Numbered from the stretch's first letter, positions 17,301-27,214 are shown. The stretch is 64,000 bases of DNA from Geitlerinema sp. S16 (GCA_011390275.1 JAABST010000001.1:1-64000), one strand, 5' to 3'. Made by a program: numbers and translations. The notes: generated from the sequence alone by a model not told the origin.

Positions 17301-19540
17301 TGCTCGCAGTAGGGAGACACCTCCGCATTGGGAATCGTGAGGATGTTATTTGTGTCGGGCTGATTAATATGGTTGAACAGAATGTCATCAAAGGTTGTTT
17401 CCAGGCGGAAGGCATCGCCGACGATACAGGAAACACTGGTGACATCACGACAATAGACGGCCACAATCTCGTAAAAATCGCCATTAATCCGGCCAATTGT
17501 GCCCAGATCGACCCCAAACGATTCGCAGCCCAACTGAAGAATTTGGGTTAAACGCCCCTGATAGTCGAGTTCTGACGATGCGCCGATTTGATAGAGTGCG
17601 CGGATGGTGGCTTCGCTTTGGCGCACGCGCTTGTCAGCCTGCTGGCGTACGTGTAGTTCATGTTTGAGCGCGGTAAAGAGGTTCGATTGACGAATGGCGA
17701 TCGCCAGATGAACGCTCAGTTGCTGGAGTAGATTGACCTCGAAATCCTTCCAGTGCCGCGCTCCGTCACATTGGTGAACAATCAGCAAGCCCCAAAGTTG
17801 ATTGGATCGGCTCGGGTCGGTATCGATGTCGTCAAAAATCAGAATTGGGCAGGCGAGATTGGCAACAATGTCTAACGAGACTAAAAATTTGCGATAACAG
17901 GGATCGACTTGTTCGAGGTCGTTGCGGCGTACAATCTCGCCCGCTCGAAATCGATCGACCCATAGACCCGTCTCAAAACAGGTGTCGTGGATATTCAAGC
18001 CAAGGATATGGGTGAAATCATCGCGAACGCTCTCGGCGATCGGCTGGCCGCTCCAATCATTGTTAAATCGATAGATGATGGCTCGATCGACGTCCAACAA
18101 TTCGCGCACACCCTGCACCGTCCGTTCCAGCACTTCTTGCAGATTGAGGGACGCCCGAATGCGCTGCGAAATCTCCGTCATCAGTTTTTCGCACTGCAAT
18201 TGCTGTTGCAGTTCGATTTCCGACTGCTTCAGACGGGAAATATCGCGCACGATCGCCAAAACTTCATCGTCATCGAGAGGCATACAGCGCATTTCTTGGT
18301 AGCGTTCCGGCTCGCCTGATGCGGATGTGATGACGTATTCGCACACTTCGGGTCGGCCACTGTGGAGCGTCCGCATGATGCAGGCCGAAGCGATCGTAAA
18401 CGTCGATTCGGGCAAGACGATCGCGAGGGATTCGCCCACCAGATTATTCGGCATCACGGCAAGCCCCGCGTGTTTCCCCGCGCGACAGTCTAAAATCACA
18501 CCCTCGCGATCGAGACGAAACATCAGATCCGGAAAAACTTCCACAATACCGTTTAGCTCTCGGTGAACACGGGAAAGAGAAAACTCGGCTTCTTTCCGTT
18601 CGGTAATACCCAGGCCAACACCGCGAAACCCCGTAAAGTTACCCGCGATATCAATGGCGGGGACACCGTTCAGCGCTTCCCACAGCACCTCACCCGTCGG
18701 CGTAATCTGCCGTAGATCCAGGCGAAAGCGATGCTGGTGCTTGATCGCATCCCTGAGTACGTCTTGGAAAACACTGAGATCCTCGGGATGGACAAAATCA
18801 GTGATGTGATGTTCTAGCAGCTCTGAGGCTGGACGCCCCTTGACCGACAAAACCGGCTCGCTGAGGAAGGTATAGAACCCATCGATATCGGTCTCCCAGA
18901 TGTATTCGATCGACACGCCCGCCGCCTGGGCAATGTCTTCAAACCGTTGCTGGCTATTTTGTAGGGCTTGCTCCGTTTGCTTGCAGCTTGTTGCATCGTA
19001 GGCAATGCCATAGAGATGCTCGCCATCACAGTGGGCACTCCAAACCAGGGTGCGATAGTGACCATCGGTATGCTGATAGCGATGCTCAAAATTTACGATC
19101 GTCTCACCCTGGTGCAGGCGATCGAGCGTGTTAATCACGGCGTCTCGATCGTCAGGATGCACGCGATCGAACGTCAGAGGTGCTGGAGGCGTCATCACCT
19201 CCGCGTGATCTTCGTGGCCTTTGTTACTGGTATTGGTGTGATCCTCGTGATTGCTCGCTTCACGGTTATCCCGTTGATCACTCGCAAGTTGATCACTTGC
19301 AAGTTGATCACTCGCAAGTTGATCACTCGCAAGATCTCCCAAAAACAGTGGCCAACTTGGACTGCTATCAATCCAATTCAGCTTGAACGGCAAGCCATGC
19401 TCCGGGTGACTGGTATCTTCGGAGGCCGCATTCGTCTGAATGGTCGCAATGCACCACAAATCCAGCAGGGCAATCACCGAGGCGTGTGCCCAGTCGGGGA
19501 CGGTTGGTGTATGAGATTGAGGAGCCAGATCGTCAGTCAT
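14381..19540 (-). CDS. Multi-sensor hybrid histidine kinase with candidate cyanobacteriochrome GAF domain
   Basis: 1719 residues, no transmembrane helix seen. Order: PAS-like about 120-190, PAS 196-316, PAS 324-437, GAF1 451-620, GAF2 640-805, GAF3 815-983, HisKA with phospho-acceptor H1022 (SHEIRTPMN), HATPase 1118-1258, a degenerate receiver about 1278-1395, a canonical receiver with D1475 (FMDVQMPE), and an Hpt domain with H1664 (AAHNLRSTS). GAF1 has a D519-T-C521-F522 motif and a second cysteine C548 (DPCYRKF) 27 residues later, the arrangement of DXCF-type bilin-binding cyanobacteriochromes. The canonical Cys is followed by Tyr instead of His. It is probably a soluble light or redox sensor feeding a phosphorelay whose output regulator is not in this window. 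A 15-bp tandem repeat encodes (L)ASDQ units near residue 70-89. Confidence 0.9.
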   Translation of the reverse strand: MTDDLAPQSHTPTVPDWAHASVIALLDLWCIATIQTNAASEDTSHPEHGLPFKLNWIDSSPSWPLFLGDLASDQLASDQLASDQLASDQRDNREASNHEDHTNTSNKGHEDHAEVMTPPAPLTFDRVHPDDRDAVINTLDRLHQGETIVNFEHRYQHTDGHYRTLVWSAHCDGEHLYGIAYDATSCKQTEQALQNSQQRFEDIAQAAGVSIEYIWETDIDGFYTFLSEPVLSVKGRPASELLEHHITDFVHPEDLSVFQDVLRDAIKHQHRFRLDLRQITPTGEVLWEALNGVPAIDIAGNFTGFRGVGLGITERKEAEFSLSRVHRELNGIVEVFPDLMFRLDREGVILDCRAGKHAGLAVMPNNLVGESLAIVLPESTFTIASACIMRTLHSGRPEVCEYVITSASGEPERYQEMRCMPLDDDEVLAIVRDISRLKQSEIELQQQLQCEKLMTEISQRIRASLNLQEVLERTVQGVRELLDVDRAIIYRFNNDWSGQPIAESVRDDFTHILGLNIHDTCFETGLWVDRFRAGEIVRRNDLEQVDPCYRKFLVSLDIVANLACPILIFDDIDTDPSRSNQLWGLLIVHQCDGARHWKDFEVNLLQQLSVHLAIAIRQSNLFTALKHELHVRQQADKRVRQSEATIRALYQIGASSELDYQGRLTQILQLGCESFGVDLGTIGRINGDFYEIVAVYCRDVTSVSCIVGDAFRLETTFDDILFNHINQPDTNNILTIPNAEVSPYCEHKAYLVRRICAYLGVPLMTGNGLYGSLSFWHPKPRSQFSVAETELLGLMMQWVTSELERHDSQVALERSLQRLLLLKQISQQIRAKLDTTDIFKTTCKLLGDTLQASRCILWRYDPEESSNVIESLMESRALGIDVPIAYQLTPDMPHIQQVLNRDRAVVASNVYDDPLFSSISASLMRYEIKSLVAIRTSYQGQVNGIIGIYQCDRYRKWTVNDVELVEAVADQAGIAIAQARMFERETQQRLQLAERNFELEAARQAAEVANRSKGDFLATMSHEIRTPMNAVIGMTSLLLDMDLPSHQRDLIETIRTSGDALLTLINDILDFSKIESQHLELEFYPFQLRECLEDAIELFAQNAAAKNIALICDIDPSVPPAIVGDATRLRQILINLLGNALKFTETGEITLSVKSHRLNASPLLIQSIKPLEMVSPKIESSVYELDIAIADTGIGIPADQIPQLFQPFHQADTSISRKYGGSGLGLAISRRLSELMGGQMRIASKVGEGSTFSFSLLAPAHASLRSNDLCGEQSILSGRSVLFLDQYASNCRSFFNLVSPWGVKVITFCSIEAAQAYLKQESDFDVIFCDASFASKALAQFGHILKTRLPEVSLVLCKSISHTVLSQEMLSQLGSPHFLTKPFKQHQIYNAMLEALNADLSERISRKIVIPHSFKSQAASLPTHLRILLVEDNVINQKVAIHMLERLGYHADIAGDGFEAIAALQRQVYDLVFMDVQMPEIDGYETTKRIKRDLAPQLGDSLPPIVAMTANAMVGDREACLAAGMDDYLSKPIRPEEIIRVLTQWCRPKAIEVNEAIETIETTISEGYTSISHLPNPDHALHSPPILINHPDPPQVAAASAEDSAENVINAAAIQTLRDLLGPDDTETFREILQTYMFQSPQSIAAMRAALAMRDRQELLMAAHNLRSTSQTLGALKFGDCCLELETQVESGESWNCIAASLQALEASYIEARQSLEQL
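19273..19332 (-). repeat. Tandem repeat, 4 x 15 bp, inside the hybrid kinase gene
   Basis: The unit GTTGATCACTCGCAA (plus strand) occurs four times with one substitution. It encodes ASDQL repeats in a disordered N-terminal linker. The length is a multiple of three, so copy-number change would keep the frame. Confidence 0.9.
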
Positions 19541-19640
19541 GATTTAGGGTATGTGGGTCGAGCGAAATTTTTGGTAGAGCATCATCCATTGGTATAGCTG
19601 ATATAACTTACAGATCGCGTAGTGGGCGATCGGAAGACTC

Positions 19641-20618
19641 TCACACGTCGCTCTGTGGCTCTCCCTCTTTGCTGGGAAGTATATGGGTCATGAAGTCTTT
19701 TGCGGCGATCGTGTTGGGAAAAATCGCCTTCGCCTCGTCGATTAAATCATTCAAACTCACATCACTGGTCGGCCCGTAGCGCGGGCTAAAATGTGTGGCG
19801 ATTAACTGCTTGACGCCCGCCCCAAGCGCCACTTGAGCGGCCATGGTTGAGGTGGAGTGCTGGCGATCGTAGGCCATTTGTGCGTCTTGGTGGGCGAAGG
19901 TTGTTTCGTGGATTAAGACATCCGCGTCGCGAGCCAGCTTCACCGCATTGTCGCAATACACCGTATCGGTACAGTAGACGACCGATCGGCCTGGACGAGA
20001 TGCACCGCAGAGCGTTGAGCCATCGATCCGCCGTCCGTCCTCTAGTTCGACCCACTCTCCTCGCTGGAGTTTGCCATAAATAGGCCCCGGTGGAATCCCC
20101 AGTGCTTTGGCGCGATCGGCATCAAACCGACCCGGACGATCTTTTTCCTGGACGCGGTAACCATGAGCCGTCACGCGGTGATCGAGCCGCTCGCACTCGA
20201 CGCGATATTCCTCGTCTTCAAACACGAGGCCGGGCTTGACGGTATGGATTTCGATCGGGTAGGAAAAGCGCGTTTTTGAGTAGCGCGTGCAGGCATTGAG
20301 ATAGTCTTTCAACGCCGCAGGGCCATAGATATCAATGCGATCGGGATTCGCCGCAAGGCCGATACTCGCCAACAATCCCATCAAGCCAAAGATGTGATCC
20401 CCGTGCATGTGCGTGATAAAAATGCGACGGATCTGGCTGACCTTCAGGTCGCTCCGTAAAAATTGGTGCTGCGTACCTTCACCGCAGTCAAATAGCCATA
20501 ACTCGCCGCGCTGCGTGAGCCGTAGTGCGACACTCGACACGTTGCGTGAGCGGGTAGGGACACCAGAACTGGTTCCAAGAAACGTAATTTCCACGCCGTC
20601 GCGACTCTCGTTAAACAT
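19641..20618 (-). CDS. rnz: Ribonuclease Z
   Basis: 325 residues. It is a metallo-beta-lactamase fold protein. [11 protein letters not shown] at the start and the zinc motif H70-x-H72-x-D74-H75 (HMHGDH) are diagnostic for RNase Z. Further ligands include the His in TVYCDN...DVLIHETTF and in ATHFSPRY. The enzyme removes the 3' trailer from tRNA precursors lacking encoded CCA, consistent with the CCA-less tRNA-Ser in this window. The start may be ATG 20618 or the GTG eight codons later (VEITFLG). A divergent SpoIID-like gene lies to the right. Confidence 0.93.
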   Translation of the reverse strand: MFNESRDGVEITFLGTSSGVPTRSRNVSSVALRLTQRGELWLFDCGEGTQHQFLRSDLKVSQIRRIFITHMHGDHIFGLMGLLASIGLAANPDRIDIYGPAALKDYLNACTRYSKTRFSYPIEIHTVKPGLVFEDEEYRVECERLDHRVTAHGYRVQEKDRPGRFDADRAKALGIPPGPIYGKLQRGEWVELEDGRRIDGSTLCGASRPGRSVVYCTDTVYCDNAVKLARDADVLIHETTFAHQDAQMAYDRQHSTSTMAAQVALGAGVKQLIATHFSPRYGPTSDVSLNDLIDEAKAIFPNTIAAKDFMTHILPSKEGEPQSDV

Positions 20619-20806
20619 CGAGCAAGATTGGTCTGAGAAAGCCGAGGCTCTAGTGATCCAAAAATGTTGATGAACAGTTTCTGGAGCGGCTCAGATTTCC
20701 GAATCTTACCTATACCAATCTTAGTTAAGAACCCGACCATCTGCTCGTATCACTTGATCCCCTGTCCGGCATTTTGAACCCGATCGCATCGTCTCAGCAG
20801 AGTAGA

Positions 20807-22045
20807 ATGTTCGCACCCGCATCTACCTCGACTCGATCGTTAGCCTTAATCTTCTCCTCCCCGTTTTTGGTGTCGCCGATGATTGATCGTCTGTGTTTGC
20901 GATGGTTCCGATGCCAGCGATCGCGCCTGATTGCATCGGCGATCGGCGATCGCCGTTCTGGAACGGTTACCGCCCTCGTCTTTCTCCTGCTCGTCCTCAC
21001 CTTTCCCAGCACAGCGACAGCACTCACCCTACGCATTGCGATCGAAGAATCCACACCCGAAGCCACGGTCGGCAGCTCGACCGATGCCACGGTGCGGGAT
21101 GCGAACGGTAACGCGGTGGGTCGCATTGCGGGGATGTCAGGCTTTGTCGCCACAGCGAATAATAGCCGGGTCGGGCTGGAAACTTGGAGTGCGTCCGAAC
21201 TGACGATCGAACCCGATAACGGCGGCTTTGTCTTTATCGGCGATCGCTGGTATCGCGGCCAGATTCAGCTCAAGGCTAACGGCAGCCGGGTCACCGTGAT
21301 CGATCGCGTCGATCTCGATGCGTATCTCTACGCAGTTCTCGGCGCTGAAATGAGTCCCAGTTGGCCTGCTGAAGCCCTCAAAGCCCAAGCCGTCGCCGCT
21401 CGCACCTACGCTCTCTATCAGCGGGATAAACGCCGTACCCCCGATTACGATCTCGGTGACGATACACGCTGGCAGGTCTATCGCGGCATCGCCGACGAAG
21501 CCGACAGCACCCGCCGCGCCGTTGATGCCACGCGCGATCGCATCCTGACTTACAATCGCCAGCCGATCGAAGCCGTGTTTCACTCCTCCGCCGGAGGCTA
21601 CACCGAAGGCGCTGAATTTGTTTGGTCGGAAGCGCGACCCTACCTACAAAGCGTCCCGGCCTACGACGAAGACGCCCCCGATAGTCAATGGCAAGTAGAC
21701 GTTTCCGCGACGACTCTGGCCAACTTGGCAGGCGGCGTCGGTGCGGTACAGGCATTGCGGCTGGATCAACTGACGCCTGGAGGTCGGGCATGGCAACTGG
21801 CGATCGTGGGCAGTTCCCGCTCCTATTCGCTGTCCGGCGTGGAACTGCGATCGGCCTTGGGGTTACCCAGTGCGAAGTTTGACGTGGTACACAATGGCGA
21901 TCGATTCGTCCTCAACGGGCGCGGGCGCGGCCACGGTGTTGGCATGAGTCAGTGGGGCGCACGTCGTCTCGCCGAACGCGGTTATGACTACGCCCAGATT
22001 GTGACGCACTACTACCAGGGAAGCAGCCTTTCACCGTTGCCATAA
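20807..22045 (+). CDS. SpoIID/LytB domain protein
   Basis: 412 residues from ATG 20807. A TTG lies 11 codons upstream and another ATG is at 20879; ribosome-binding signals do not settle it. A hydrophobic stretch (ALVFLLLVLTFPSTATA) forms a signal peptide or anchor. The SpoIID core follows: VIDRVDLDAYLYAVLGAEM, then WPAEALKAQAVAARTYAL, then FHSSAGGYTEGAEFVW and the C-terminal GRGHGVGMSQWGA. SpoIID-type enzymes are lytic transglycosylases that cleave peptidoglycan lacking stem peptides. Cyanobacteria carry homologues outside any sporulation setting, so the role is likely cell-wall remodelling in the periplasm. Confidence 0.85.
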   Translation: MFAPASTSTRSLALIFSSPFLVSPMIDRLCLRWFRCQRSRLIASAIGDRRSGTVTALVFLLLVLTFPSTATALTLRIAIEESTPEATVGSSTDATVRDANGNAVGRIAGMSGFVATANNSRVGLETWSASELTIEPDNGGFVFIGDRWYRGQIQLKANGSRVTVIDRVDLDAYLYAVLGAEMSPSWPAEALKAQAVAARTYALYQRDKRRTPDYDLGDDTRWQVYRGIADEADSTRRAVDATRDRILTYNRQPIEAVFHSSAGGYTEGAEFVWSEARPYLQSVPAYDEDAPDSQWQVDVSATTLANLAGGVGAVQALRLDQLTPGGRAWQLAIVGSSRSYSLSGVELRSALGLPSAKFDVVHNGDRFVLNGRGRGHGVGMSQWGARRLAERGYDYAQIVTHYYQGSSLSPLP

Positions 22046-22083
22046 GTTCTGCTAGCCCAAATCTCGCTTGATGATGGTGGTTG

Positions 22084-22797
22084 TTAAGCACCGGCCTTGC
22101 GCTTGAGCGCCGATTGCCATGCCGCAATTGCCCGCTGGGCGATCGGCTCAAATAGAGCTTTGACCTCCGCATCACGGCTCGCATCCTGTGACGTCGCCAC
22201 CTCCCACTGAAAATCGAGCTGATTGTCACCCAGGGGCAGAAATGTCACACGCCCCAATTTGCCGAAGCGCTCATCACTAAAATCGTAGCCATAGCAGCCA
22301 TCGCGCTCGCTCGCCGCCGCCGTCACCCCCTCCGGCAAGGCGATCGGTAACGGATTTACCTCCTGTGCGCCTTGGGTTTGAATGCTGCCGTCTTGCTTGA
22401 TCCACATCACTTGCACGCTTTCGGCACTGGCGATCGCGATCGCGGCTTCTGCTTCGGGATCGTAACGATCCAAGACCGTCCGCAGCTCCGTTTTCGTCGG
22501 CATATCCGCCATCCACAGCACCGTATCGGCAAACTCGCTGCCCACGTAGTAGATATAGGTTTCGATCGCCTTTTGATCGTAGAGAATAAAGCCGCGATCG
22601 CCCCGCGCTTGGGACTGGGCGATCGCCTCATCGCGTGCCGCCGGAATCAGCAAAGCGGCGACCTGCTCGCGCATACTGTTATCCCAGGCCAGGGGATCAG
22701 CGAACTGGTCGCGCCACTCCTCCGGAGCCCGATCAACCATGCGGGTGTAGAGCGATTCGGTGACATCGAGCGATGGAGGCAGGGAAGACATGGGCAT
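22084..22797 (-). CDS. Conserved hypothetical protein
   Basis: 237 residues, ATG start, no signal peptide or membrane segment. The first half is acidic and helical (PEEWRDQFADPLAWDNSMREQ...). The second half looks like alternating strands (DGCYGYDFSDERFGKLGRVTFLPLGDNQLDFQWEV). It ends with a basic helix (WQSALKRKAGA). I do not recognise a named domain. It overlaps nothing and lies convergent to the SpoIID gene with only 38 bp between stops. Codon use matches its neighbours, so it is likely a real core gene of the lineage. Confidence 0.7.
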   Translation of the reverse strand: MPMSSLPPSLDVTESLYTRMVDRAPEEWRDQFADPLAWDNSMREQVAALLIPAARDEAIAQSQARGDRGFILYDQKAIETYIYYVGSEFADTVLWMADMPTKTELRTVLDRYDPEAEAAIAIASAESVQVMWIKQDGSIQTQGAQEVNPLPIALPEGVTAAASERDGCYGYDFSDERFGKLGRVTFLPLGDNQLDFQWEVATSQDASRDAEVKALFEPIAQRAIAAWQSALKRKAGA

Positions 22798-22895
22798 GAA
22801 ACGTAGTAAGGAACGATGAATGGTTCATTGACCATTTTTGTTGATGATGTGTCAATGGGTGGCGTTAACGTGTGACATCAATAAACGCGCGTTGA

Positions 22896-23363
22896 TTAAC
22901 CTCGGGCTTCTATGAGCAGTTTGGCGGCGATCGTCGTCTCGACGGGCATCACCGATAGGCGATTTCCCCGCTTAACGACCAACAGTTCTTCGGGAGTAAA
23001 TAATACTTTGAGTCGATCGAGCGTCAGCGGTTGCGTAAATTTTTCCACAAATTCAAAACGTACCGTAGACCAACGCGGTTTTTCTGGCGTGGCCTTGGGA
23101 TCGTAGTGTTTATCGTTCGCGTCAAACTGAGTCGGATCAATAATTTCGGTTTCGACCACACGCATTAAGCCCACAATGGCCGGAGGCTTAACGTTGGAAT
23201 GATAAAAAAACGAGTAATCACCGAGCTGCATCGCCCGCAAAAAGTTACGTGCTTGATAGTTCCGTACACCGTCCCAGATTTCAACCCGATCGCGTTCCAT
23301 ATCGTCGATGCTGTAATCGCTCGGTTCCGATTTTGTTAACCAGTAGCGCGGCTCATGGGTCAT
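22896..23363 (-). CDS. EVE domain protein
   Basis: 155 residues covering a single EVE (PUA-like) domain: YWLTKSEPSDYSIDDM at the start, then WDGVRNYQARNFLRAM and a GDYSFFYHSN segment. These match the thymocyte nuclear protein 1/EVE family. EVE domains form a pocket for modified bases in DNA or RNA. Single-domain bacterial members are common and their ligand is usually unproven. There is no restriction or defence gene next to it here. A MITE lies 40 bp upstream of its start. Confidence 0.88.
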   Translation of the reverse strand: MTHEPRYWLTKSEPSDYSIDDMERDRVEIWDGVRNYQARNFLRAMQLGDYSFFYHSNVKPPAIVGLMRVVETEIIDPTQFDANDKHYDPKATPEKPRWSTVRFEFVEKFTQPLTLDRLKVLFTPEELLVVKRGNRLSVMPVETTIAAKLLIEARG

Positions 23364-23402
23364 GGGAGATTTATGGTGCTGTGGAATTGTGATCGCGAGT
23401 CT

Positions 23403-23532
23403 CAGGGCGTGTCATCAATTAGTACCAGACCCCTTACGGGGTAAGCTGTTGAACACTCGATTCAACAAAAAGCAAAAGGGGCTGAAACCCTTACTGAATA
23501 AAGGCTACAAATTTAATTGATGACAGCCCCTA
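23403..23532 (-). mobile_element. MITE family 1, copy C (complete, inverted)
   Basis: GGGCGTGTCATCAATTAG at the left and TTAATTGATGACAGCCCC-TA at the right; the core is inverted relative to copies A and B (CAAAAGGGGCTGAAACCC). The left TA has become CA. It lies upstream of the EVE gene. Confidence 0.78.
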
Positions 23533-23625
23533 GAGTAGCGAATTTATGCGATCGAGCAACACCCCTCACGCCAAAGATATCGAGGTTCCCCGATCATCCC
23601 TTGAAGATGGGGAGACCGAAGACAC

Positions 23626-23667
23626 ATAAAAAAAATCACGTGTAGAGACCGTACCGTCACACGTGAT
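23626..23667 (-). terminator. Strong hairpin with minus-strand T-run
   Basis: ATCACGTGT pairs with ACACGTGAT over a 15-nt loop, followed on the minus strand by a run of about eight T. It would stop transcripts coming from the PEP-CTERM gene side. Between 23668 and 23871 I see nothing else. Confidence 0.55.
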
Positions 23668-23871
23668 CATGACTCTCCGAGTAAACGTTAATACGCTAGT
23701 CATAACCAATCTGGTTTCAGTTGGAGGGTGAAATTTTCGATAAGATTAGCCTCTGCGAAATTGAAGTTAGAGTGCAAGCATGAAATAAACGTTCCTGGGG
23801 AAGGCAAGAAGTCCGACTTCTAACCCCTTTTGCGTAAGTCCTGATGGATTTCGTATCACACCAGCATCATG

Positions 23872-23912
23872 AAAAAAACGATCGCGAGTCCAATTCATCT
23901 TCCGCGATCGTT
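23872..23912 (-). terminator. Terminator of the PEP-CTERM gene
   Basis: On the minus strand AACGATCGCG pairs with CGCGATCGTT (10-bp stem, 16-nt loop), followed by T7. It lies 60 nt past the stop of the 23974-24705 gene. Confidence 0.7.
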
Positions 23913-23973
23913 ATCGTTTTCAGCCTTATCTTTCTGTACAGCTCGCTGCTGTGACGTGACCAGTCATCCCAAC

Positions 23974-24705
23974 TTAGAATTGACGACGGCGAGCTAGACC
24001 CAAACCTGCAAAACCGAGCAGAGCCAACACTGATCCTGGTTCCGGAACATCTTGCTCAACGTAATCAGAACCCGTAACGCCCTTAATTGCAATCACAACA
24101 TCATTGAAATCGCGATCGGCATACTTGCTAGGGTTATACTCACCAAACTTATCTTCAAAACCAAGAATCGTCCAAATTTGATCCTCAGCTTCGTCGTAAT
24201 ATTCATACGCTACGACATGAGATAGTCCATCGGGATTCGCACTAGAGTTTGTACCAAATAGACCCTCTGGAGACTGGAGATAAAAGTCAAAGACAGTAGC
24301 GTCAGCAAATTGTCCCAAGTTGACTCCATCTCCTTCTGCAATATTTGGGGAACTTCCATCCACTTCCATATTCGCAAAGGAAACACCACCACCTTGCACA
24401 ACAGCAGTTTCGCCACCATTAAAAGAGAATTTCAAAGTGCTCTTAAATTTGCCAACTTCATCAATTAAGTAGACTTCAAGCGGTTTAACCCCATTCGCAA
24501 AATACAGCGAATCCGCATTGAGTTGTCTCAGGGCAATCTCGCTATTATCGAGGCGTAGCGACTCAGCATTAACCAGCGCATGAAAGGATTCATATAGGCT
24601 GGGATTGTCCGCTTTGAGGTTCAACCCTGCGTGTGCTGGAGCCGCAATCAAGGAGAGTCCGGTTGCAGCGAGAGCGGCGGTGGCGAGAAATTGGATGCTT
24701 TTCAT
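23974..24705 (-). CDS. Exported PEP-CTERM protein with DUF4114-like domain
   Basis: 243 residues. The N-terminus is basic and then hydrophobic (FLATAALAATGLSLIAAPAHAG), a clear signal peptide with an AHA-type cleavage site. The C-terminus is a textbook PEP-CTERM: VPEPGS, a hydrophobic helix (VLALLGFAGLGLA) and a terminal RRRQF. The middle ends with a DUF4114-like FEDKFG...DRDFNDVVIAIKG stretch, whose acidic residues probably bind calcium. PEP-CTERM proteins are processed by exosortase and are often extracellular or polymer-associated. No exosortase gene is in this window. Its own terminator follows. Confidence 0.88.
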   Translation of the reverse strand: MKSIQFLATAALAATGLSLIAAPAHAGLNLKADNPSLYESFHALVNAESLRLDNSEIALRQLNADSLYFANGVKPLEVYLIDEVGKFKSTLKFSFNGGETAVVQGGGVSFANMEVDGSSPNIAEGDGVNLGQFADATVFDFYLQSPEGLFGTNSSANPDGLSHVVAYEYYDEAEDQIWTILGFEDKFGEYNPSKYADRDFNDVVIAIKGVTGSDYVEQDVPEPGSVLALLGFAGLGLARRRQF

Positions 24706-25105
24706 GATCTATGAAATGGAAGAGTCAGGAAGATTGGTGTCGATTCAGATGAGGCTTACTTTTCGGCTGATGAAGCTGCGTTGAGTAAAGAACTAATTTG
24801 TCTCAACTCTATGAGCTGCTTCAATTTAAAGGTTATGGCATTTACCGGTTTAAAGCACTCTAAAATCCATACTCTTATCTGAATCTTGATAATTCCATTC
24901 TCTCGGATAAAAGAATGGAAAACTACCGATTTAATACGGCTTTTAAATATTCCTAAGCACTCGAAAAAACACCTTCTTATACACAGGATTTGTATGTAAT
25001 TTCCGTGTAGGTAGAAGGAAAAATGTGGCCTAAACGCTGATTTTAGGTGGATACTCTGATAGACCGAGGGAATTAACGCCAAAAGTTTGCGGTTTACGCT
25101 TCGGT
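24706..25105. other. Intergenic region upstream of the PEP-CTERM gene
   Basis: A/T-rich relative to neighbours. Short open frames on the minus strand here have atypical composition and no recognisable motif. The promoter of the PEP-CTERM gene should lie at its left end. Confidence 0.4.
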
Positions 25106-25459
25106 ATGCGTTCGGCTGATCACGCAACTCAAGATCAACTCGCCGCTCAAAAATGCATTAAATGTTCGCGACAGCTCTCAAAGCTTGCGTTTTTGCCTAA
25201 TTTTGGCTGGGTCTGTATGAAGATTTTTCTAGATCATCACGAGAGGCCCACATTGTGCAGGGCAAACGCATACTCCCAATTTTTCTCAGTACGGAGCTGA
25301 AATGATTGCCTTGTTGAGAAAAAGTTGATGTGGATTGAGTGGCTCAATCGCTGGAACCCTTATTATCTCGTTTGGACAAAATTAGTATGCGTTTGCCCTG
25401 CCACATTGTGGACATCTGACGCGAGAAACGATGACTTATGCTTGCGCTGCGGCTCGTAG
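25106..25459 (+). pseudogene. Small Cys-rich reading frame interrupted by a MITE
   Basis: The frame beginning ATG 25106 reads MRSADHATQDQLAAQ, then KCIKC and later WVCMK, and enters the MITE at 25258, where it soon meets a stop. Removing the MITE plus one target-duplication copy (153 bp, a multiple of three) restores a 66-residue frame that ends DDLCLRCGS and TAG at 25457-25459. The two CxxC pairs suggest a small zinc-ribbon protein. The restored stop overlaps the 3' end of lysS by about 24 bp. That the frame was ever a gene is inference. The precise in-frame repair and the paired cysteines support it. Confidence 0.42.
25258..25400. mobile_element. MITE family 3, 143 bp, with 10-bp target duplication
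   Basis: Perfect 17-bp inverted ends, CAGGGCAAACGCATACT and its reverse complement. The flanks are direct repeats of CCACATTGTG (25248-25257 and 25401-25410). There is no coding capacity. The long target duplication separates it from the TA-targeting family 1 elements. I see one copy in this window. Confidence 0.82.
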
Positions 25460-27010
25460 CCGTGCGATCGTGAAATCCCGATCGAGATACGACAACAAAT
25501 TCCCCGCCTTGGGGCCACGTTCCTTGCCGAGAAAGGCGTAATAAATGGCGGGAAAGGCCGATGCGGGCGGGATCTCTAGCTCTTTCGTCGTCGTAAAGAT
25601 CGCGGTTTGCAAGGTATCACCATCCCAGGTGTCGATCGCTGCTAGATTATCCGCTAAGGCACTGAGATACTGCGATCCGGCGGGGTCGATTTGCGACACT
25701 TGCTCTGGCATTTCATCCAGATAAAGGACGAGCTTTTCATCCGTATCAGCGTAATTATCAAGCCAATGTTGTGCGGCTGTGATGCGGGTCTCGATCGTCT
25801 CCCAGTCTGCTGCGGTCAGTTCAACCTCGGTGCGCTTCGTGATTTCAGCGTTGATGTCGATGTGCGGTACTTGCAACAACGAAATTAGGGTGCTGAAGTC
25901 AAAGGGTTGATAGGTCTCGATCGTCTCGCCGATTTGGGCATAGAACAAGGGGAGCAGATCTTTGCTGAGTTCGGCACTGGGTTCGTCTGCGATGAGTTGG
26001 CGATATTTGTCGATCGCGGTGTCGTAATCGCGGAAGAGGCGCGTGGTGGTTTCGTAATTCGGCGCGAAGTTAATCGCGGTGCGCGGCGGGGTGCGGAGCA
26101 TCAAGAAGCGCAGCAGCTCTGGCGGCAGCAAGTCGGCGATATCTTTCGCGCTGGAACCGACGCCTTTTGAGGAACTCATCTTCGTGCCGTTTACGAGAAT
26201 GAACTCGTAGGGCGCATGAAATGGCGGTTGTTTTTGATAGGTTTTGCGGCAAATGGCGTTTGCAACATCTCGCGATCCGCCTTTTTGGGAGTGATCTTTA
26301 CCGGCGAATTCGATCGTCACACCGACGATCTGCCATTTCGCCACCCACTCGACTTTCCAGGGCAGTTTGCCGTTGCCATCAAAGGGCGACATCCAACCCG
26401 AATGACCACAGCCGTTGGTGTAGTCTGTCGCTTCGGGCTTACAGGTATAGAAAACTTCTGTGCCGTTGTAGTCTGTGACTTCGGTGGTGGCAATTTTGCC
26501 GCATTTCTCGCAAATGGGCTGGAAGGGATACCAATTGTCCGATCGCTCACCGCCACTGATCTCTTTGTACGCTTCGCGCACGAGATGGGCATTTTTCAGG
26601 AAGGTATCAATATGTTCGTTAAATTTTCCCTGACGGTAAAAATCGCGCAGATAATAAATCTCGGGCTTGACGCCGAGATAGTCGAACACCTCGAAAAATT
26701 CCTGACTGTAAAACTTCGCGTAGTCCGTTGCGCCTGAACCCGGTGACGGGACATTACACAAAGGCGCACCCAGGTAGGGCGCAAAGGTTTCACGATCGAG
26801 ATACTTCGGCACCGTGTCGAGCGCGTCGAAGTCGTCAATGCCGTAGGTAAACCGGACGGGTTTTCCGGCTCGCTTGAGGGCGCGATAAAGGGTGTCGTGA
26901 ACGATCACGCCGCGTAATGATCCGACGTGGACGCGACCAGATGGCGTTTTTGAATCGTTAACGACTTGCTCGCCCTGGAATTTACTGGCGATTTTATCGG
27001 CCCAAAACAT
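25436..27010 (-). CDS. lysS: Lysine--tRNA ligase, class I
   Basis: 524 residues. The HIGH-type motif is H28-V-G-S (TPSGRVHVGSLRG) and the KMSKS-type loop is KMSSSKG near residue 275-281, so this is a Rossmann-fold class I synthetase. The order TPSGRVHVG plus a CEKCGK...CGHSG zinc-binding insertion match class I LysRS (archaeal type), not the class II enzyme found in most bacteria. The C-terminal helical anticodon-binding part is complete. It charges tRNA-Lys. Class I LysRS is uncommon in cyanobacteria as far as I know; a class II enzyme may be encoded elsewhere. Upstream, the STAS gene is on the same strand 200 bp away. Confidence 0.9.
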   Translation of the reverse strand: MFWADKIASKFQGEQVVNDSKTPSGRVHVGSLRGVIVHDTLYRALKRAGKPVRFTYGIDDFDALDTVPKYLDRETFAPYLGAPLCNVPSPGSGATDYAKFYSQEFFEVFDYLGVKPEIYYLRDFYRQGKFNEHIDTFLKNAHLVREAYKEISGGERSDNWYPFQPICEKCGKIATTEVTDYNGTEVFYTCKPEATDYTNGCGHSGWMSPFDGNGKLPWKVEWVAKWQIVGVTIEFAGKDHSQKGGSRDVANAICRKTYQKQPPFHAPYEFILVNGTKMSSSKGVGSSAKDIADLLPPELLRFLMLRTPPRTAINFAPNYETTTRLFRDYDTAIDKYRQLIADEPSAELSKDLLPLFYAQIGETIETYQPFDFSTLISLLQVPHIDINAEITKRTEVELTAADWETIETRITAAQHWLDNYADTDEKLVLYLDEMPEQVSQIDPAGSQYLSALADNLAAIDTWDGDTLQTAIFTTTKELEIPPASAFPAIYYAFLGKERGPKAGNLLSYLDRDFTIARLRAAAQA

Positions 27011-27214
27011 AGCGACTCGACTTGACTGTAAGCAGGTATAAAAAGCTAATCAAAGCTTGCTTAGGGTAGCACGCTGCGATCGCGGCTTGATGCAATTGTT
27101 CCAGCCATTCACCGCACAGGCACTCAGGGTCAGCAGACGATCCGTCATACGACCTCAGTGCGATTCCGGTTGGAAAGATTGCGGAATTCACATCTTTGGG
27201 AATGATGCCGTACG

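Noticed and set aside
22896..23363. EVE protein as part of a defence island
   Set aside because: No restriction, nuclease or toxin gene lies next to it.
24756..25127. 123-codon minus-strand frame upstream of the PEP-CTERM gene
   Set aside because: No motif and atypical amino-acid composition; it lies in the A/T-rich leader region.
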